59,924 nucleotides of DNA from Actinomycetota bacterium (GTDB lineage Bacteria > Actinomycetota > Actinomycetes > Actinomycetales > Actinomycetaceae), in the NCBI GenBank assembly GCA_009930425.1, contig RZYE01000002.1:1-59924 (forward strand). The letters are read 5' to 3'. The notes under the pieces were generated by a model. That model saw only the letters and a program-made list of their open reading frames with translations. It made no database searches and was not told the origin of the DNA. Both the position numbers and the translations under genes were made by a program. This document shows, one piece after another, positions 41,211 through 50,747 of this stretch (position 1 is its first letter; every line of letters begins with the position of its first letter).

Positions 41211-42967
41211 CCGACTCCCTCGCTCGCTGCGCCCGCGTAGGCGGCGTTCCGCCGCGACAGCTCGTCGTGCGTCCCACGATCGCACACCGTCGCGGGTTCT
41301 GCGCCCCCGAGCATCACGACCTCGTCCGCGGCTCCCAGGGCGGCGAGGTGGTGGGTGACCACGAGCACCCCACGACCCGGCTCCCGGCGGGGCAGGTCCA
41401 TGAGGTCGGACATGATCGCATCCGCGGTCGCGCTGTCGAGGTGTTCGGCCGGCTCGTCGATGAGGAGGAGCGGGGCGGGGGAGGCCAGCGCGCGTGCGAG
41501 GAGGATCCGGCGACGTTCCCCGCCGGAGACGGTGGCGCCGTCCGCTCCGAGGAGGGTGTCCATTCCGTCGGGGAGGCCCGCGAGCCAGTCCCCGAGTCCG
41601 CACCGCCCGAGGAGATCCCGGCCCTCCTCCGGGGTGAGGTCGCCTCGTGCGACCCGGAGGTTCTCCAGGAGCGTGGTGGCGAAGATGTGCGCGTCCTCCG
41701 CCGTCATGGTGACGTGGCGCGTGACGGACGGGCGGGTGGCGCGAGCGACGTCGATCCCGTCGAGGTCCACGGAACCGCCCCGAGCGGGAAGCAGGCCCGC
41801 GAGTGTGGCCAACAGGGTGGTCTTGCCGGCGCCGGACGGACCGACGATGGCGATCGCGCGCCCGGGCGTCACGGCCAGGTCGACCCCAGTGACGACGACG
41901 GGTCCGCCCGGCCACCCGACGTCGAGGGCGCGGGCGGTCAGCACAGGTGAGGCGGAGGCGGGCACCTCCTCCGTCCGTTGGTCGACCCGCTCGGCGTCGT
42001 CGAGGAGCGCCATGACGCGCTCGGCGGCGCCCGCCGAGCGGACGAGCTGGACCGCGGCGGCGCCGAGCGGCGCCGTCGCCTCGAACGCGGCGAGCGGTGT
42101 CAGCACGACGACGGCCAGCTCCACGGGCGCGAGCGTCCCGGAGACGAGCGCGGGGATCCCGACGAGGATCGCGCCGAGCACGGCGAGTGCCATTGCGGCG
42201 ACGTCCAGGCCGGCGGCGAGGGCCGCGGGCCGTGCCGCCCGGTCCTGCAGCCGTTCCAGCCGGTCCTCCGTGGCCGCGAGTTCGGTGCGGATTGCGCCGA
42301 GGCGGCCCGAGACCGTGAGCTCGGCCCCGCCGTCCACCATCGTGAGGGCGGTGGCGGAGAGGGTGGCGCGTTCCTCCAGCTGTGCGAGCTCGCTCGCGCG
42401 GGCGGCCCACGCGTTGAGGAGCGGTCCCGCCGTGGCTGCCACGAGGAGGCAGGCGAGCAGGATGAGGCCGGAGGCGGGGGAGAGCCACGAGACGAGCGCC
42501 ACCGTGCCGGTGCCCACGACGAGGGCGACCCCGGCGGGGAGCAGTGCGCGGACCACGACGTCGCCGATGGCATCCACGTCGGCGCCGGTGCGAACGAGCA
42601 GGTCCCCACGTCGCAGGCCGGCCACGGTCTCGGCGGGGGAGTCGGCGAGGCGGAGGTACACCTGCTCGCGGAGGGCGGCCATGCCGCCGAGGGCGACGCC
42701 GTGCGAGACCAGCCTCTCGGCGTAGCGGAGCACGGAGCGCGAGATCCCGAAGGTCCGTACGCCCACGGCCGCCACGGTGAGGTCGAGGACGTGCGGCATC
42801 TGGGACGCCCGCGCGATGAGCCACGCCGACGTCGCCGTGAGGGCCACCGACGAACCCAGCCCGAGTGCGCCGGTCACGATCGCGAGCCAGACCCTCGACC
42901 AGGTGAGGTCCAGCAGCCGCAGTGCGCGGCGCAGCGCCACGCGCTGGCTCCGGCTGAGCAGGATCAC
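41207..42967 (-). CDS. cydC: Cytochrome bd assembly ABC exporter subunit CydC
   Basis: This 586 aa protein has an N-terminal six-helix ABC exporter domain and a C-terminal ATPase: VGPSGAGKTTLLATLAGLL (Walker A), VSGGERRRILLARALA (signature) and LLLIDEPAEHLD (Walker B). CydDC exports glutathione or cysteine, and heme has also been proposed; it is needed to assemble cytochrome bd. The GTG start overlaps the cydD stop and its own stop overlaps the kinase ATG. The subunit name follows its place after CydD and its helical pattern. Confidence 0.93.
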   Translation of the reverse strand: MILLSRSQRVALRRALRLLDLTWSRVWLAIVTGALGLGSSVALTATSAWLIARASQMPHVLDLTVAAVGVRTFGISRSVLRYAERLVSHGVALGGMAALREQVYLRLADSPAETVAGLRRGDLLVRTGADVDAIGDVVVRALLPAGVALVVGTGTVALVSWLSPASGLILLACLLVAATAGPLLNAWAARASELAQLEERATLSATALTMVDGGAELTVSGRLGAIRTELAATEDRLERLQDRAARPAALAAGLDVAAMALAVLGAILVGIPALVSGTLAPVELAVVVLTPLAAFEATAPLGAAAVQLVRSAGAAERVMALLDDAERVDQRTEEVPASASPVLTARALDVGWPGGPVVVTGVDLAVTPGRAIAIVGPSGAGKTTLLATLAGLLPARGGSVDLDGIDVARATRPSVTRHVTMTAEDAHIFATTLLENLRVARGDLTPEEGRDLLGRCGLGDWLAGLPDGMDTLLGADGATVSGGERRRILLARALASPAPLLLIDEPAEHLDSATADAIMSDLMDLPRREPGRGVLVVTHHLAALGAADEVVMLGGAEPATVCDRGTHDELSRRNAAYAGAASEGVG

Positions 42968-44616
42968 GGGACCGCGACCTCCTGCGCGCGCACGGTGACC
43001 ACCCGCGTCGCCGCCTCGATCACGCTGGGGCGGTGGGCGATCACGATGACGGTCCTGCCCTGGGCGTGGAGCTCCCGCACCGTGGCGACGACGGTGGCCT
43101 CGGTCGCGGCGTCGAGGTGTGCCGTGGGCTCGTCGAGCAGGACGACGGGCGCGTGGGACACGAGGGCGCGCGTGAGGGCGAGTCGTTGCCGCTGCCCCAC
43201 GCTCAGGCCCACGCCACCGTGGCCGACGCGGGTCTCCCACCCGTCCGGCAGGGCGGCGACGTCGAACCCGGCGAGCGTCGCGGCGCGCTCCACCGCCGGG
43301 GTGATCGTGGGGGCGACGTTCTCGGCGACCGTTCCGGGCAGGATGGCCGGGCGTTGTGGCACCCACGCGACCTGCCGGTGGAGCGAGGTCGGCTCGACGT
43401 CCACGAGGTCGATCTCGACCCCGGCATGGTGGAGGACGATCCGGCCCTCATCCGGTTGGAGGAGGCCGAGCAGCAGGAGCGCCGTCGTCGACTTCCCGGC
43501 ACCCGTCTCGCCGACGAGTACCGTGATCTCGCCGGGATCGATCCGCGCGTCGAGGTGGGCGGGGGCGAGCACGGCGCGGCCGGGGGCCCGCACCCCGACG
43601 TCCCGCAACTCGAGGACCGTGCTGGACAGGGGCGGGGCCGGGGCCGTGCCACGATCGCGGACGGGCAGGTCGATGACGTCGAAGGCGGCGGTGGCGGCGG
43701 CGAGGCCGTTCGCGCTGGCGTGGAAGTGGGCTGCCACCTGTCGCAGCGGCTGCAGCACCTCGGGGGCCAGCATGATGGCGGCGAGGCCGGTCGTGAGATC
43801 GAGCTGGCCGTTGACGAGCCGCATCCCGACGACCACCGCGACGAGGGCCACCGAGATGCTGGCGATGAACTCGAGGATGGCGCCGGAGAGGAAGGCGATG
43901 CGCAACGCCCCGAGCGTGGTCGCGTTGTAGGCGTCCGCGAGGACCCGGACCCGGGCGCCGGGGCCGCGCTCCCGGCCGAGCGCCTTCAGCGTGGCCAGGC
44001 CCGCCAGCAGGTCCAGCACCTGGCCGCCGAGGCGCTCCATCATGGCGAGCCGCCTCTCCGTGTGGGTCTCCGTGAGCCGCCCCACGAGCCACATGAACAC
44101 CGGGATGAGGGGGAGAGCGAACAGGAGGATGAAGCCGGACGTGAGGTCGATGGAGAAGACCACCACGAGGACGGTGGGGGAGAGGATGGCCGCGAGCAGC
44201 AATTGGGGCAGGTAGCGCACGAAGTAGGGTCCAAGGTCGTCCAGGCCGCGCGTCGCGAGGGTCACGACCTCGGCGGACCGGGTCGCGTCGAGCCAGCGCG
44301 GGCCCTGGGAGACGGCGCTGTCGAGCACCTTCTCCCGCAGTTCGGCGACCACCCGGGTGGCGGCGCGGTGGGCGAGGCTCTCCTGGACGACGAGCACGAG
44401 GACCCGTGCCACGAGCACCGCGGCGAGGGCGAGCACGATGGGGACGACGTCCGGAAGGCTGGCGCGCCCCTCGATGACGGGCGCGATGGCGTGGGCGATC
44501 AGGAGGACCTGGGCCACGACCAGCGCCGTCGTCAGCACTCCCGTGGCCGTTGTCGCGACGATGTAGGCCCGTGCCGCCGACGCGTGCGCGAGGAGGCGGC
44601 GGTCGAGCGGCTTCAT
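42964..44616 (-). CDS. cydD: Cytochrome bd assembly ABC exporter subunit CydD
   Basis: CydD (550 aa) is the partner half-transporter. Membrane helices fill residues ~15-290; the ATPase has VGETGAGKSTTALLLLGLL, LSVGQRQRLALTRAL and VVLLDEPTAHLD. The ATG begins MKPLDRRLLAHASAARAY, as in actinobacterial CydD. It is separated from cydB by 76 bases holding a hairpin that may reduce read-through. Confidence 0.94.
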   Translation of the reverse strand: MKPLDRRLLAHASAARAYIVATTATGVLTTALVVAQVLLIAHAIAPVIEGRASLPDVVPIVLALAAVLVARVLVLVVQESLAHRAATRVVAELREKVLDSAVSQGPRWLDATRSAEVVTLATRGLDDLGPYFVRYLPQLLLAAILSPTVLVVVFSIDLTSGFILLFALPLIPVFMWLVGRLTETHTERRLAMMERLGGQVLDLLAGLATLKALGRERGPGARVRVLADAYNATTLGALRIAFLSGAILEFIASISVALVAVVVGMRLVNGQLDLTTGLAAIMLAPEVLQPLRQVAAHFHASANGLAAATAAFDVIDLPVRDRGTAPAPPLSSTVLELRDVGVRAPGRAVLAPAHLDARIDPGEITVLVGETGAGKSTTALLLLGLLQPDEGRIVLHHAGVEIDLVDVEPTSLHRQVAWVPQRPAILPGTVAENVAPTITPAVERAATLAGFDVAALPDGWETRVGHGGVGLSVGQRQRLALTRALVSHAPVVLLDEPTAHLDAATEATVVATVRELHAQGRTVIVIAHRPSVIEAATRVVTVRAQEVAVP

Positions 44617-44651
44617 GGACCAACTCTGCCACCGCGCGGTGGCAGAAACGA

Positions 44652-44686
44652 AACGGCGGCGGAGCGCCTCGCGCCCCGCCGCCGTT
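44652..44686 (-). terminator. Hairpin between cydB and cydD (terminator or attenuator)
   Basis: AACGGCGGCGG pairs with CCGCCGCCGTT in an 11-bp stem; on the minus strand it is followed by TCGTTTCTG. It could lower cydDC-devS expression relative to cydAB. Confidence 0.65.
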
Positions 44687-44692
44687 CCTCTG

Positions 44693-45784
44693 TCACCGCA
44701 GCTCGGACAACGTGAGGCCGGCGGGATCGGTGGGGATCTGCCGCGTCGAGAGCCGACGGCGGAAGACCCAGTAGGTGTACGCCTGGTAGGCGATGACGAC
44801 CGGCACGATGGTGAGGGCGACGATCGTCATGACCCGGAGTGTGTACGGGGTGGAGGACGCCTGGACGATGGACAGCGAGTAGGCGTCGTCGATCCGCGAC
44901 GGCATCACGTACGGGTGGAGCGCCATGAAGATCCACGCGACGGCGGCCGCGATGGCCACGGAGTTCAACAGGAAGGACCACCCTTCCTTGCGCTGGCGCG
45001 TGGTGGAGACGACCGCCACCAGGCACAGGGCTGCGACCACCAGGGGGATCAGCGCGAGGGCGCTGCGAGCGTGGGCGAACTGCCCCCAGAGCGCGAACAC
45101 GGCCGTGACGGCGGCGCTGACGATCGAGAGCCGGGCCGCGAGGTCGCCCGCGCGGCGCCGCAGCTCACCGTCCGTCTTGAGCGCGAGGAAGATGGCACCC
45201 GAGGTGAGGAACAACGAGGCCGTCACCACTCCCCCGAGGAGCGTGAAGGGGGTGAGCAGCGAGAAGAAGCCACCCGTGAGCTGGTGGGAGGCAGTGCCCA
45301 GCGCGCCCTCGACGGCCTCCGGGGGGACGACGGTGCCGTCACGCTCGACGACCTCGATGTCCATCCCCTGGACGAGGTTGGCGAACGCGACGCCCCAGAG
45401 CACGGCGGGAACCCAGGCGCTGAACACGTGGATGGTGTCCCAGCGGTTGCGCCAGGCGAGGTCGGAGACCTTGGGCCGCCACTCGAGGGCGGAGATCCGG
45501 AGGATCAGCATGACGAGGATCAGGAAGAGGGGGATGTACATCCCGGAGAACATCGTGGCGTACCACTCCGGGAAGGCGGCGAAGGTCGCGCCGCCCGCGG
45601 TGAGCAGCCACACCTCGTTGCCGTCCCAGTGGGGGCCGATGGTGTTGAGCGCCACGCGGCGCTCCTGCTCGTCCCTCGGGAGGTACTTCAGCAGCATGCC
45701 GACCCCGAAGTCGAAGCCCTCGAGGACGAGGTACCCGATCCACAGGATCGCGATGAGGATGAACCAGAGCGTTGACAGTTCCAT
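44693..45784 (-). CDS. cydB: Cytochrome bd ubiquinol/menaquinol oxidase subunit II
   Basis: CydB (363 aa) is the second core subunit of the oxygen-reducing cytochrome bd oxidase. It shows about eight membrane helices and the family start MELSTLWFILIAILWIGYLVLEGFDFGVGML. GPHWDGNEVWLLTAGGATFAAFPEWYA is highly typical. It follows cydA after 12 bases. The complex gives high-affinity respiration at low oxygen and helps against nitric oxide and peroxide. Confidence 0.97.
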   Translation of the reverse strand: MELSTLWFILIAILWIGYLVLEGFDFGVGMLLKYLPRDEQERRVALNTIGPHWDGNEVWLLTAGGATFAAFPEWYATMFSGMYIPLFLILVMLILRISALEWRPKVSDLAWRNRWDTIHVFSAWVPAVLWGVAFANLVQGMDIEVVERDGTVVPPEAVEGALGTASHQLTGGFFSLLTPFTLLGGVVTASLFLTSGAIFLALKTDGELRRRAGDLAARLSIVSAAVTAVFALWGQFAHARSALALIPLVVAALCLVAVVSTTRQRKEGWSFLLNSVAIAAAVAWIFMALHPYVMPSRIDDAYSLSIVQASSTPYTLRVMTIVALTIVPVVIAYQAYTYWVFRRRLSTRQIPTDPAGLTLSELR

Positions 45785-45796
45785 GGCCTTACCCGA

Positions 45797-47269
45797 TCAG
45801 TAGACGAACGACATGGGGAGCTCGGACCCGGTGGCGGCGGGCGGCATCTTGTTGGTCTTCGCGTCCACTCCCTCACGGGTGTAGCGCGCCATGAGCAGGT
45901 ACCAGACCACGCCGAGGGCGCCGTACAGCAGGGTGAACCCGACCATCGAGGCCAGCACCGTGCCGGCCGACGGCATCGTGGAGACGCCGTCCTGGGTCAG
46001 CATGTACACGAAGTCGACCGGGTTGGCGGGGTTGGGGTGGACCACCCACGGCTGGCGTCCCATCTCGGTGAAGATCCAGCCGAAGGAGTTGGCGAGGAAG
46101 GGGGCGGGGATGGCGATCAGGCCGAGCGTCGCGAGCCACTTCTGGCCGAGGACCCTCTCCTTGCGCATGTACCACAGCAGGGCGAGGGCGAGGGCAGCGG
46201 AGAACCCGGCGAAGCCGATCATGAGCCGGAACGACCAGTAGGTCACCATCAGGTTGGGGACGTACTCGACATCCGTGCCGAACTGGTCGGCGTACAGCTG
46301 GGTCTTCTCCTCCTGCAGGTCGAGGACACCGGGCAACTCGGCGGTGAAGGTGTTGGTGGCGAGGAAGGAGGTGAGCCCCGGAACCTCGAGGAGGGGGGTG
46401 GTGTCCCCGCAGTAGTTCGAACCGAGGCGCCCGATGGTGAGGATCGAGAATGGCGCGCCGGTGGTGGTCTCGCACAGCGCCTCGGCGGAGGCCATCTTCA
46501 TCGGCTGCTGCTCGAACATGAGCTGCGCCTGGTGGTGGCCGGTGCCGCCGACGGCGAGCCCGGAGACCGCGATCGTGACCAGGCCGAAGATGAGGGCCGG
46601 CCGCCACACCTTCTCGGCGTGCGCACGCTCGCCCCTGTTGACCGCGCGCACCATCCACCAGATCGCGATTCCGGTCACGAAGGTCCCGGCGGTCAGGAAG
46701 GCCGCCGTGACGACGTGCATGAAGGCCGAGACCGCGGTGGGGTTGGAGATCAGGGCCCAGAAGCTCACGAGCTCGGCGCGCCCGGACTCGGGGTTGAACT
46801 CGGCACCCACCGGGTGCTGCATGAACGAGTTGGCCACGAGGATCCAGTACGCCGAGAGGTTCACCCCGATCGCCGCGAGCCAGATCGCCGTGAGGTGGAG
46901 ACCCTTGGGAAGGCGGTTCCAGCCGAAGATCCACAGGCCGAGGAACACCGACTCGAGGAAGAAGGCCGCGAGGGCCTCGATCGCGAGCGGTGCGCCGAAG
47001 ACGTCCCCGACCATCCGGGAGTACTCCGACCAGTTCATGCCGAACTGGAACTCCTGGACGATGCCGGTGGCGACCCCCAGGGCGAAGTTGATGATCAGCA
47101 ACTTGCCGAAGAACTTGGTCAGCTTGAGCCAGTGCTCCTTGCCCGTGCGGTACCAGAAGGTCTGCATCAGGGCCACGAGCGGCGTCAGGCCGATCGTCAG
47201 GGGTACGAGGATGAAGTGGTAGACGGTGGTGATCCCGAATTGCCACCGCGCGAGTTCCAGTGCGTCCAC
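45797..47269 (-). CDS. cydA: Cytochrome bd ubiquinol/menaquinol oxidase subunit I
   Basis: CydA (490 aa) binds the hemes b558, b595 and d. It starts MDALELARWQFGITTVYHF with His18 corresponding to a heme ligand. Other family parts are GTGIVQEFQFGMNWSEYSR (with A for T at position 2 here), FGAPLAIEALAAFFLES and GWIFTEMGRQPWVV. It begins with GTG at 47269. A DosR-type palindrome lies 62-79 bases upstream, and the operon continues as cydB-cydD-cydC-devS. Confidence 0.97.
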   Translation of the reverse strand: MDALELARWQFGITTVYHFILVPLTIGLTPLVALMQTFWYRTGKEHWLKLTKFFGKLLIINFALGVATGIVQEFQFGMNWSEYSRMVGDVFGAPLAIEALAAFFLESVFLGLWIFGWNRLPKGLHLTAIWLAAIGVNLSAYWILVANSFMQHPVGAEFNPESGRAELVSFWALISNPTAVSAFMHVVTAAFLTAGTFVTGIAIWWMVRAVNRGERAHAEKVWRPALIFGLVTIAVSGLAVGGTGHHQAQLMFEQQPMKMASAEALCETTTGAPFSILTIGRLGSNYCGDTTPLLEVPGLTSFLATNTFTAELPGVLDLQEEKTQLYADQFGTDVEYVPNLMVTYWSFRLMIGFAGFSAALALALLWYMRKERVLGQKWLATLGLIAIPAPFLANSFGWIFTEMGRQPWVVHPNPANPVDFVYMLTQDGVSTMPSAGTVLASMVGFTLLYGALGVVWYLLMARYTREGVDAKTNKMPPAATGSELPMSFVY

Positions 47270-47606
47270 TGAAGGCCTTCCGCGTTGAAGGAGTTGTCAT
47301 TCCAACGCTATTCGCGGAGCCGTGGAAGTCGCGGGACCATTGTCCCGCTTTCGTGACATCTCGTCAGGTCGGAGCACTGTCCCCTCGGAATGGGGATGGG
47401 TGGGTGTGCCATAATGGCGATGGGCCGGCGGACACACCCGCCACCGGCTCCGGGATCAACCTGATGCGCCGCCGCGAGGTGCCGCTGCAGACGGTGACGG
47501 GCCCGGCACCGTACGGTGCGACCCATGACTTCCGCCGGAAGGCGACGATGACGATGACGTGGTAGGTGCCACGGGTGTACCGCCTTCCACGGGAACGGAG
47601 CCCGAC
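47270..47606. other. Divergent control region between cydA and rne
   Basis: This 337-base gap has no convincing gene. Near cydA it holds the DosR-like palindrome (47331-47348) and a possible cydA -10 (TAGCGT on the minus strand, 47305-47310). Toward rne it holds CATAAT at 47410-47415 as a possible -10, and then a ~185-base leader containing the perfect 14-bp palindrome GCACCGTACGGTGC (47506-47519) and a short CTTCCGCCGGAAG repeat (from 47530). Confidence 0.55.
47331..47348. promoter_or_regulatory. DosR/DevR-type box upstream of cydA
   Basis: GCGGGACCATTGTCCCGC is a perfect inverted repeat (GCGGGAC-N4-GTCCCGC). Its core GGGAC-N4-GTCCC has the exact spacing of the DosR consensus TTSGGGACTWWAGTCCCSAA. 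It covers the expected -35 area of cydA, about 20 bases from a possible -10, a usual place for an activator site. Confidence 0.65.
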
Positions 47607-50225
47607 GTGGCTGACGAGACCGAGAACCGCCAGGACGAACAGGCAGAGGTCGCCGGAGTCGCGAGCGGCCGCAGGCGTCGCACCGTGAAGGCCGAGTTCT
47701 CCGCAGCGGATGGGGAGCAGGTTCCCCAGATGCGGCTCCCCGCCGCAGCGCTGCTGTTCCAGGCGCCCGACCTCTCCAGCGTGGCGCCGCGCCGGGCCGA
47801 GAGGCCGGGAGACGCGAACTCGGTCGGCGAGAAGCCGGCCGGCGAGGAGAAGCAGTCCGCGCGCGAGGACTCCGGGGAGGAGGACGGGCGGCGCCGGCGA
47901 AGGGGAGGCCGGGGACGCAAGAAGTCCGCCGAGCCGCCGTCGCAGGAGGGCGCGGAGGACACCACGGACGCCGGCAGGCAGGACGCCGGAAAGCAGCAGG
48001 GCGGCAAGCAGGACGCCGGAAAGCAGGATGGCGGCAGGAAGGAAGCCGCACAGGAGCCCGCGGCGGGAGAGGCGAGGGCGGAGTCCGCCACGGACACGGG
48101 GGAGGAGTCGGAGGAGGGCGGTTCGCGCCGTCGTCGCCGGCGGCGCCGGCCCACGGACTCGGAGCGTGCGCGTTCCGAGGTGACGTCGGTCGAGGGCTCG
48201 ACCCGACTGGAGGCGAAGCGGCAGCGCCGGCGGGAGGGCCGGGACGCGGGCCGTCGTCGGCAGGTGATCACGGAATCGGAGTTCCTGGCCCGCCGGGAGG
48301 CGGTGGACCGCACCATGCTCGTCCGCGAGAAGGACGGCCTCAACCAGATCGCGGTGCTGGAGGACGGGATCCTCGTCGAGCACTACGTGGCGCGGCGCAC
48401 CCAGACCTCGATGGTCGGGAACGTGTACCTCGGCCGGGTGCAGAACGTGCTGCCCTCCATGGAGGCCGCGTTCATCGACCTCGGCAAGGGCCGGAACGCC
48501 GTGCTGTACGCCGGCGAGGTCAACTGGGACGCCGCAGGCATGGAGGGCCAGCCACGCCGGATCGAGCAGGCCCTCCACAGCGGCGACACCGTGCTCGTCC
48601 AGGTCACGAAGGACCCCATCGGACACAAGGGGGCGCGTCTCACCAGCCAGGTCACCCTTGCGGGCCGCCACCTGGTGCTCGTGCCCTCGGGCGCCATGAC
48701 GGGCATCTCCCGCAAGCTTCCCGAGTCGGAGAGGGCGCGCCTGAAGAGGCTGCTGAAGGAGATCGTTCCCGACTCCGCCGGCGTCATCGTGCGCACGGCG
48801 GCGGAGGGTGCGACGGAGGAGCAGTTGAGGGACGACGTCGCCCGGCTGCTGCGGACGTGGGAGGACATCCAGTCGAAGGCGTCCTCGGCGAAGAGTGCCC
48901 CCCTGCTGCTCAAGGGCGAGCCCGAACTGGCAGTGCGGGTGGTGCGCGACGTCTTCAATGAGGACTTCACGGAACTCGTGGTCTCGGGTGACGAGGCGTG
49001 GCGCACCATCTCGAGGTACGTCGAGGAGCTGTCGCCCGACCTGGCGGGCCGCCTCCGCCACTGGGTGGAACCCCGCGACATCTTCTCCGAGTTCCGCATC
49101 GACGAGCAGCTCTCGAAGGGCATGGACCGGAAGGTCTGGCTGCCCTCGGGTGGCTCCCTGGTGATCGACCGCACCGAGGCGATGACGGTCATCGACGTCA
49201 ACACCGGCCGCTTCACCGGCGCCGGCGGCACCCTGGAGGAGACCGTCACGCGGAACAACCTCGAGGCGGCCGAGGAGATCGTGCGGCAGCTCCGGTTGCG
49301 GGACATCGGTGGGATCATCGTGATCGACTTCATCGACATGGTGCTCGAGTCGAACCGTGACCTCGTGCTGCGCCGGCTCATGGAGTGCCTGGGCCGTGAC
49401 CGCACCCGGCACCAGGTCGCCGAGGTCACCTCGCTCGGACTTGTCCAGATGACCCGGAAGCGGGTGGGCCAGGGCCTGGTCGAGGCGTTCTCGGAGCCGT
49501 GTGAGCACTGCGGCGGGCGCGGCTTCATCGTGCACACCCACCCGGTGGAGAAGGACACGGGCGAGTCGGAGGCCGACCAGCCACGGTCGCGTCGCCGCGG
49601 GCGTGGCCGGGCGGACGAGGCCCCTGCCGTCGAGCCGAACCGCAAGGTCGTGAAGGATGCGCTGGCAACGATCGCAGCAGCGGCAGCATCCGCCCACGAG
49701 GTGCACGAGACCGTGGCCCCCGAGGTCGCCGACGCGATCACGAAGGCCGCGACGGGAGTGGCCGACGCGGTCGCTGCCGACGCGCCGGACGAGTCGAGCG
49801 ACGACACCGCCGCCACCCAGCAGGCCGCCACCGAGCAGGTGGAGGCCGATGTCCCCGCCGACGCGGGGCCGGATGGCGGCGACGGGACCCCGACCCGTCC
49901 CCGCCGCGGCGGCCGGCGACGGGTGGTGGCGACCGTGGCCCCAGCAGCGGACGCCACGGCGGACATCATCACCCTTCCCACGCGTGAGGAGTCCCCGAGC
50001 GACGTCATCGTCCTTCCGAAGGGCGAGGAGACGTCCCCGGCTCCCTCACTCCCGCCCGAGACACTGGACACCCTCGTGTTCCCGGAGCGCTCCGAGTCCT
50101 CCCGGCCCTCCCGGCGCAGGCCGCGGCGTGCGACGTCCGCGACGACGGCCCCTCCCGAGGCGGAGGCACCGGACTCCGCGTCCGAGGATCAGGGGCCTGG
50201 GGACGAGGGCTCGCCGGAGGGGTGA
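47607..50225 (+). CDS. rne: Ribonuclease E/G family endoribonuclease
   Basis: The enzyme (872 aa from GTG 47607) starts mRNA decay and matures rRNA and tRNA. The catalytic core, ~residues 240-650, has an S1 domain ([23 protein letters not shown]), the catalytic aspartates in [10 protein letters not shown] and IIVIDFIDM, and the zinc-link CEHCGGRGF. As in other actinobacteria the core lies in the middle, between long disordered, charged extensions. The N-terminal arm has near-repeats [19 protein letters not shown] and Arg tracts (SRRRRRRRR) able to bind RNA. CGGAG lies about eight bases before this GTG; another GTG at 47559 is possible. Confidence 0.95.
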   Translation: MADETENRQDEQAEVAGVASGRRRRTVKAEFSAADGEQVPQMRLPAAALLFQAPDLSSVAPRRAERPGDANSVGEKPAGEEKQSAREDSGEEDGRRRRRGGRGRKKSAEPPSQEGAEDTTDAGRQDAGKQQGGKQDAGKQDGGRKEAAQEPAAGEARAESATDTGEESEEGGSRRRRRRRRPTDSERARSEVTSVEGSTRLEAKRQRRREGRDAGRRRQVITESEFLARREAVDRTMLVREKDGLNQIAVLEDGILVEHYVARRTQTSMVGNVYLGRVQNVLPSMEAAFIDLGKGRNAVLYAGEVNWDAAGMEGQPRRIEQALHSGDTVLVQVTKDPIGHKGARLTSQVTLAGRHLVLVPSGAMTGISRKLPESERARLKRLLKEIVPDSAGVIVRTAAEGATEEQLRDDVARLLRTWEDIQSKASSAKSAPLLLKGEPELAVRVVRDVFNEDFTELVVSGDEAWRTISRYVEELSPDLAGRLRHWVEPRDIFSEFRIDEQLSKGMDRKVWLPSGGSLVIDRTEAMTVIDVNTGRFTGAGGTLEETVTRNNLEAAEEIVRQLRLRDIGGIIVIDFIDMVLESNRDLVLRRLMECLGRDRTRHQVAEVTSLGLVQMTRKRVGQGLVEAFSEPCEHCGGRGFIVHTHPVEKDTGESEADQPRSRRRGRGRADEAPAVEPNRKVVKDALATIAAAAASAHEVHETVAPEVADAITKAATGVADAVAADAPDESSDDTAATQQAATEQVEADVPADAGPDGGDGTPTRPRRGGRRRVVATVAPAADATADIITLPTREESPSDVIVLPKGEETSPAPSLPPETLDTLVFPERSESSRPSRRRPRRATSATTAPPEAEAPDSASEDQGPGDEGSPEG
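47970..48040 (+). repeat. Short degenerate repeats in the rne N-terminal arm
   Basis: The sequence ggacgccggaaagcag recurs, with ggcggcaagcaggacgcc between copies, coding for repeated QDAGKQ / GGKQDAGKQ units. This repeat may vary in copy number between strains. Confidence 0.6.
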
Positions 50226-50267
50226 GGGACACCACAGCGGCGGCCGGGCCCCGGGCGGTCGAGAGGT

Positions 50268-50296
50268 TTGCCCTCACCGGCGCTTCGGCGTAATCT
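50268..50296 (+). promoter_or_regulatory. Predicted promoter of rplU-rpmA
   Basis: TTGCCC (50268-50273), a 17-base spacer and TAATCT (50291-50296) would start an mRNA near 50303, with a leader of about 85 bases before L21. Confidence 0.6.
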
Positions 50297-50388
50297 TGAC
50301 CGTCGGCGCGTTGTGCGCCCCAGCATGTCATCGCGTGCGAATCCCGACCCACACCGAGTGCGGTCCGCGCGCTCACGGAACGACAGAG

Positions 50389-50709
50389 ATGAGCAGGAAC
50401 GTGGTCTACGCCATCGTCAAGGCCGGCGGCCGACAGGAGAAGGTTTCCGTCGGTGACACCGTCGTCGTCAACAAGGTCGAGGGTGACGTCGGCTCGACGA
50501 TCGAGCTGACGCCGATCATGCTCGTCGACGGCGACACCGTCACCACCGCCGCGGATGCCCTCGCCGGGGTCACCGTGACCGCCGAGATCCAGGGCCCGGC
50601 GAAGGGCCCGAAGATCATCATCCAGAAGTACAAGAACAAGACCGGGTACAAGAAGCGCCAGGGCCACCGCCAGTCGCTCACGCGCCTCAAGGTCACCGGA
50701 ATCAAGTAG
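50389..50709 (+). CDS. rplU: 50S ribosomal protein L21
   Basis: L21 (106 aa from this ATG) is a 23S rRNA-binding ribosomal protein. [20 protein letters not shown] and the C-terminal [19 protein letters not shown] are diagnostic. The start is not certain: the ATG at 50389 gives [10 protein letters not shown], whereas GTG at 50401 gives the commoner MVYAIV and 102 aa; neither has a well-spaced ribosome site. The track's 350-codon ORF comes from reading through rne in another frame. It forms an operon with rpmA, 38 bases downstream. Confidence 0.95.
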   Translation: MSRNVVYAIVKAGGRQEKVSVGDTVVVNKVEGDVGSTIELTPIMLVDGDTVTTAADALAGVTVTAEIQGPAKGPKIIIQKYKNKTGYKKRQGHRQSLTRLKVTGIK

Positions 50710-50747
50710 CACGGCCGCAGGCCCTCGGAAACAAGGAGAGAGACGAC

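Noticed and set aside
39564-42824. 1,086-codon ORF joining the GAF kinase to upstream sequence
   Set aside because: Only the part from ATG 41210 matches a kinase. The N-terminal ~540 codons are an out-of-frame reading of cydC, which has clear ABC motifs in its own frame.
47970-48045. Repeats in rne as a possible CRISPR-like array
   Set aside because: They are short, degenerate, in frame and encode QDAGKQ units within a disordered arm; there are no spacers of constant length.
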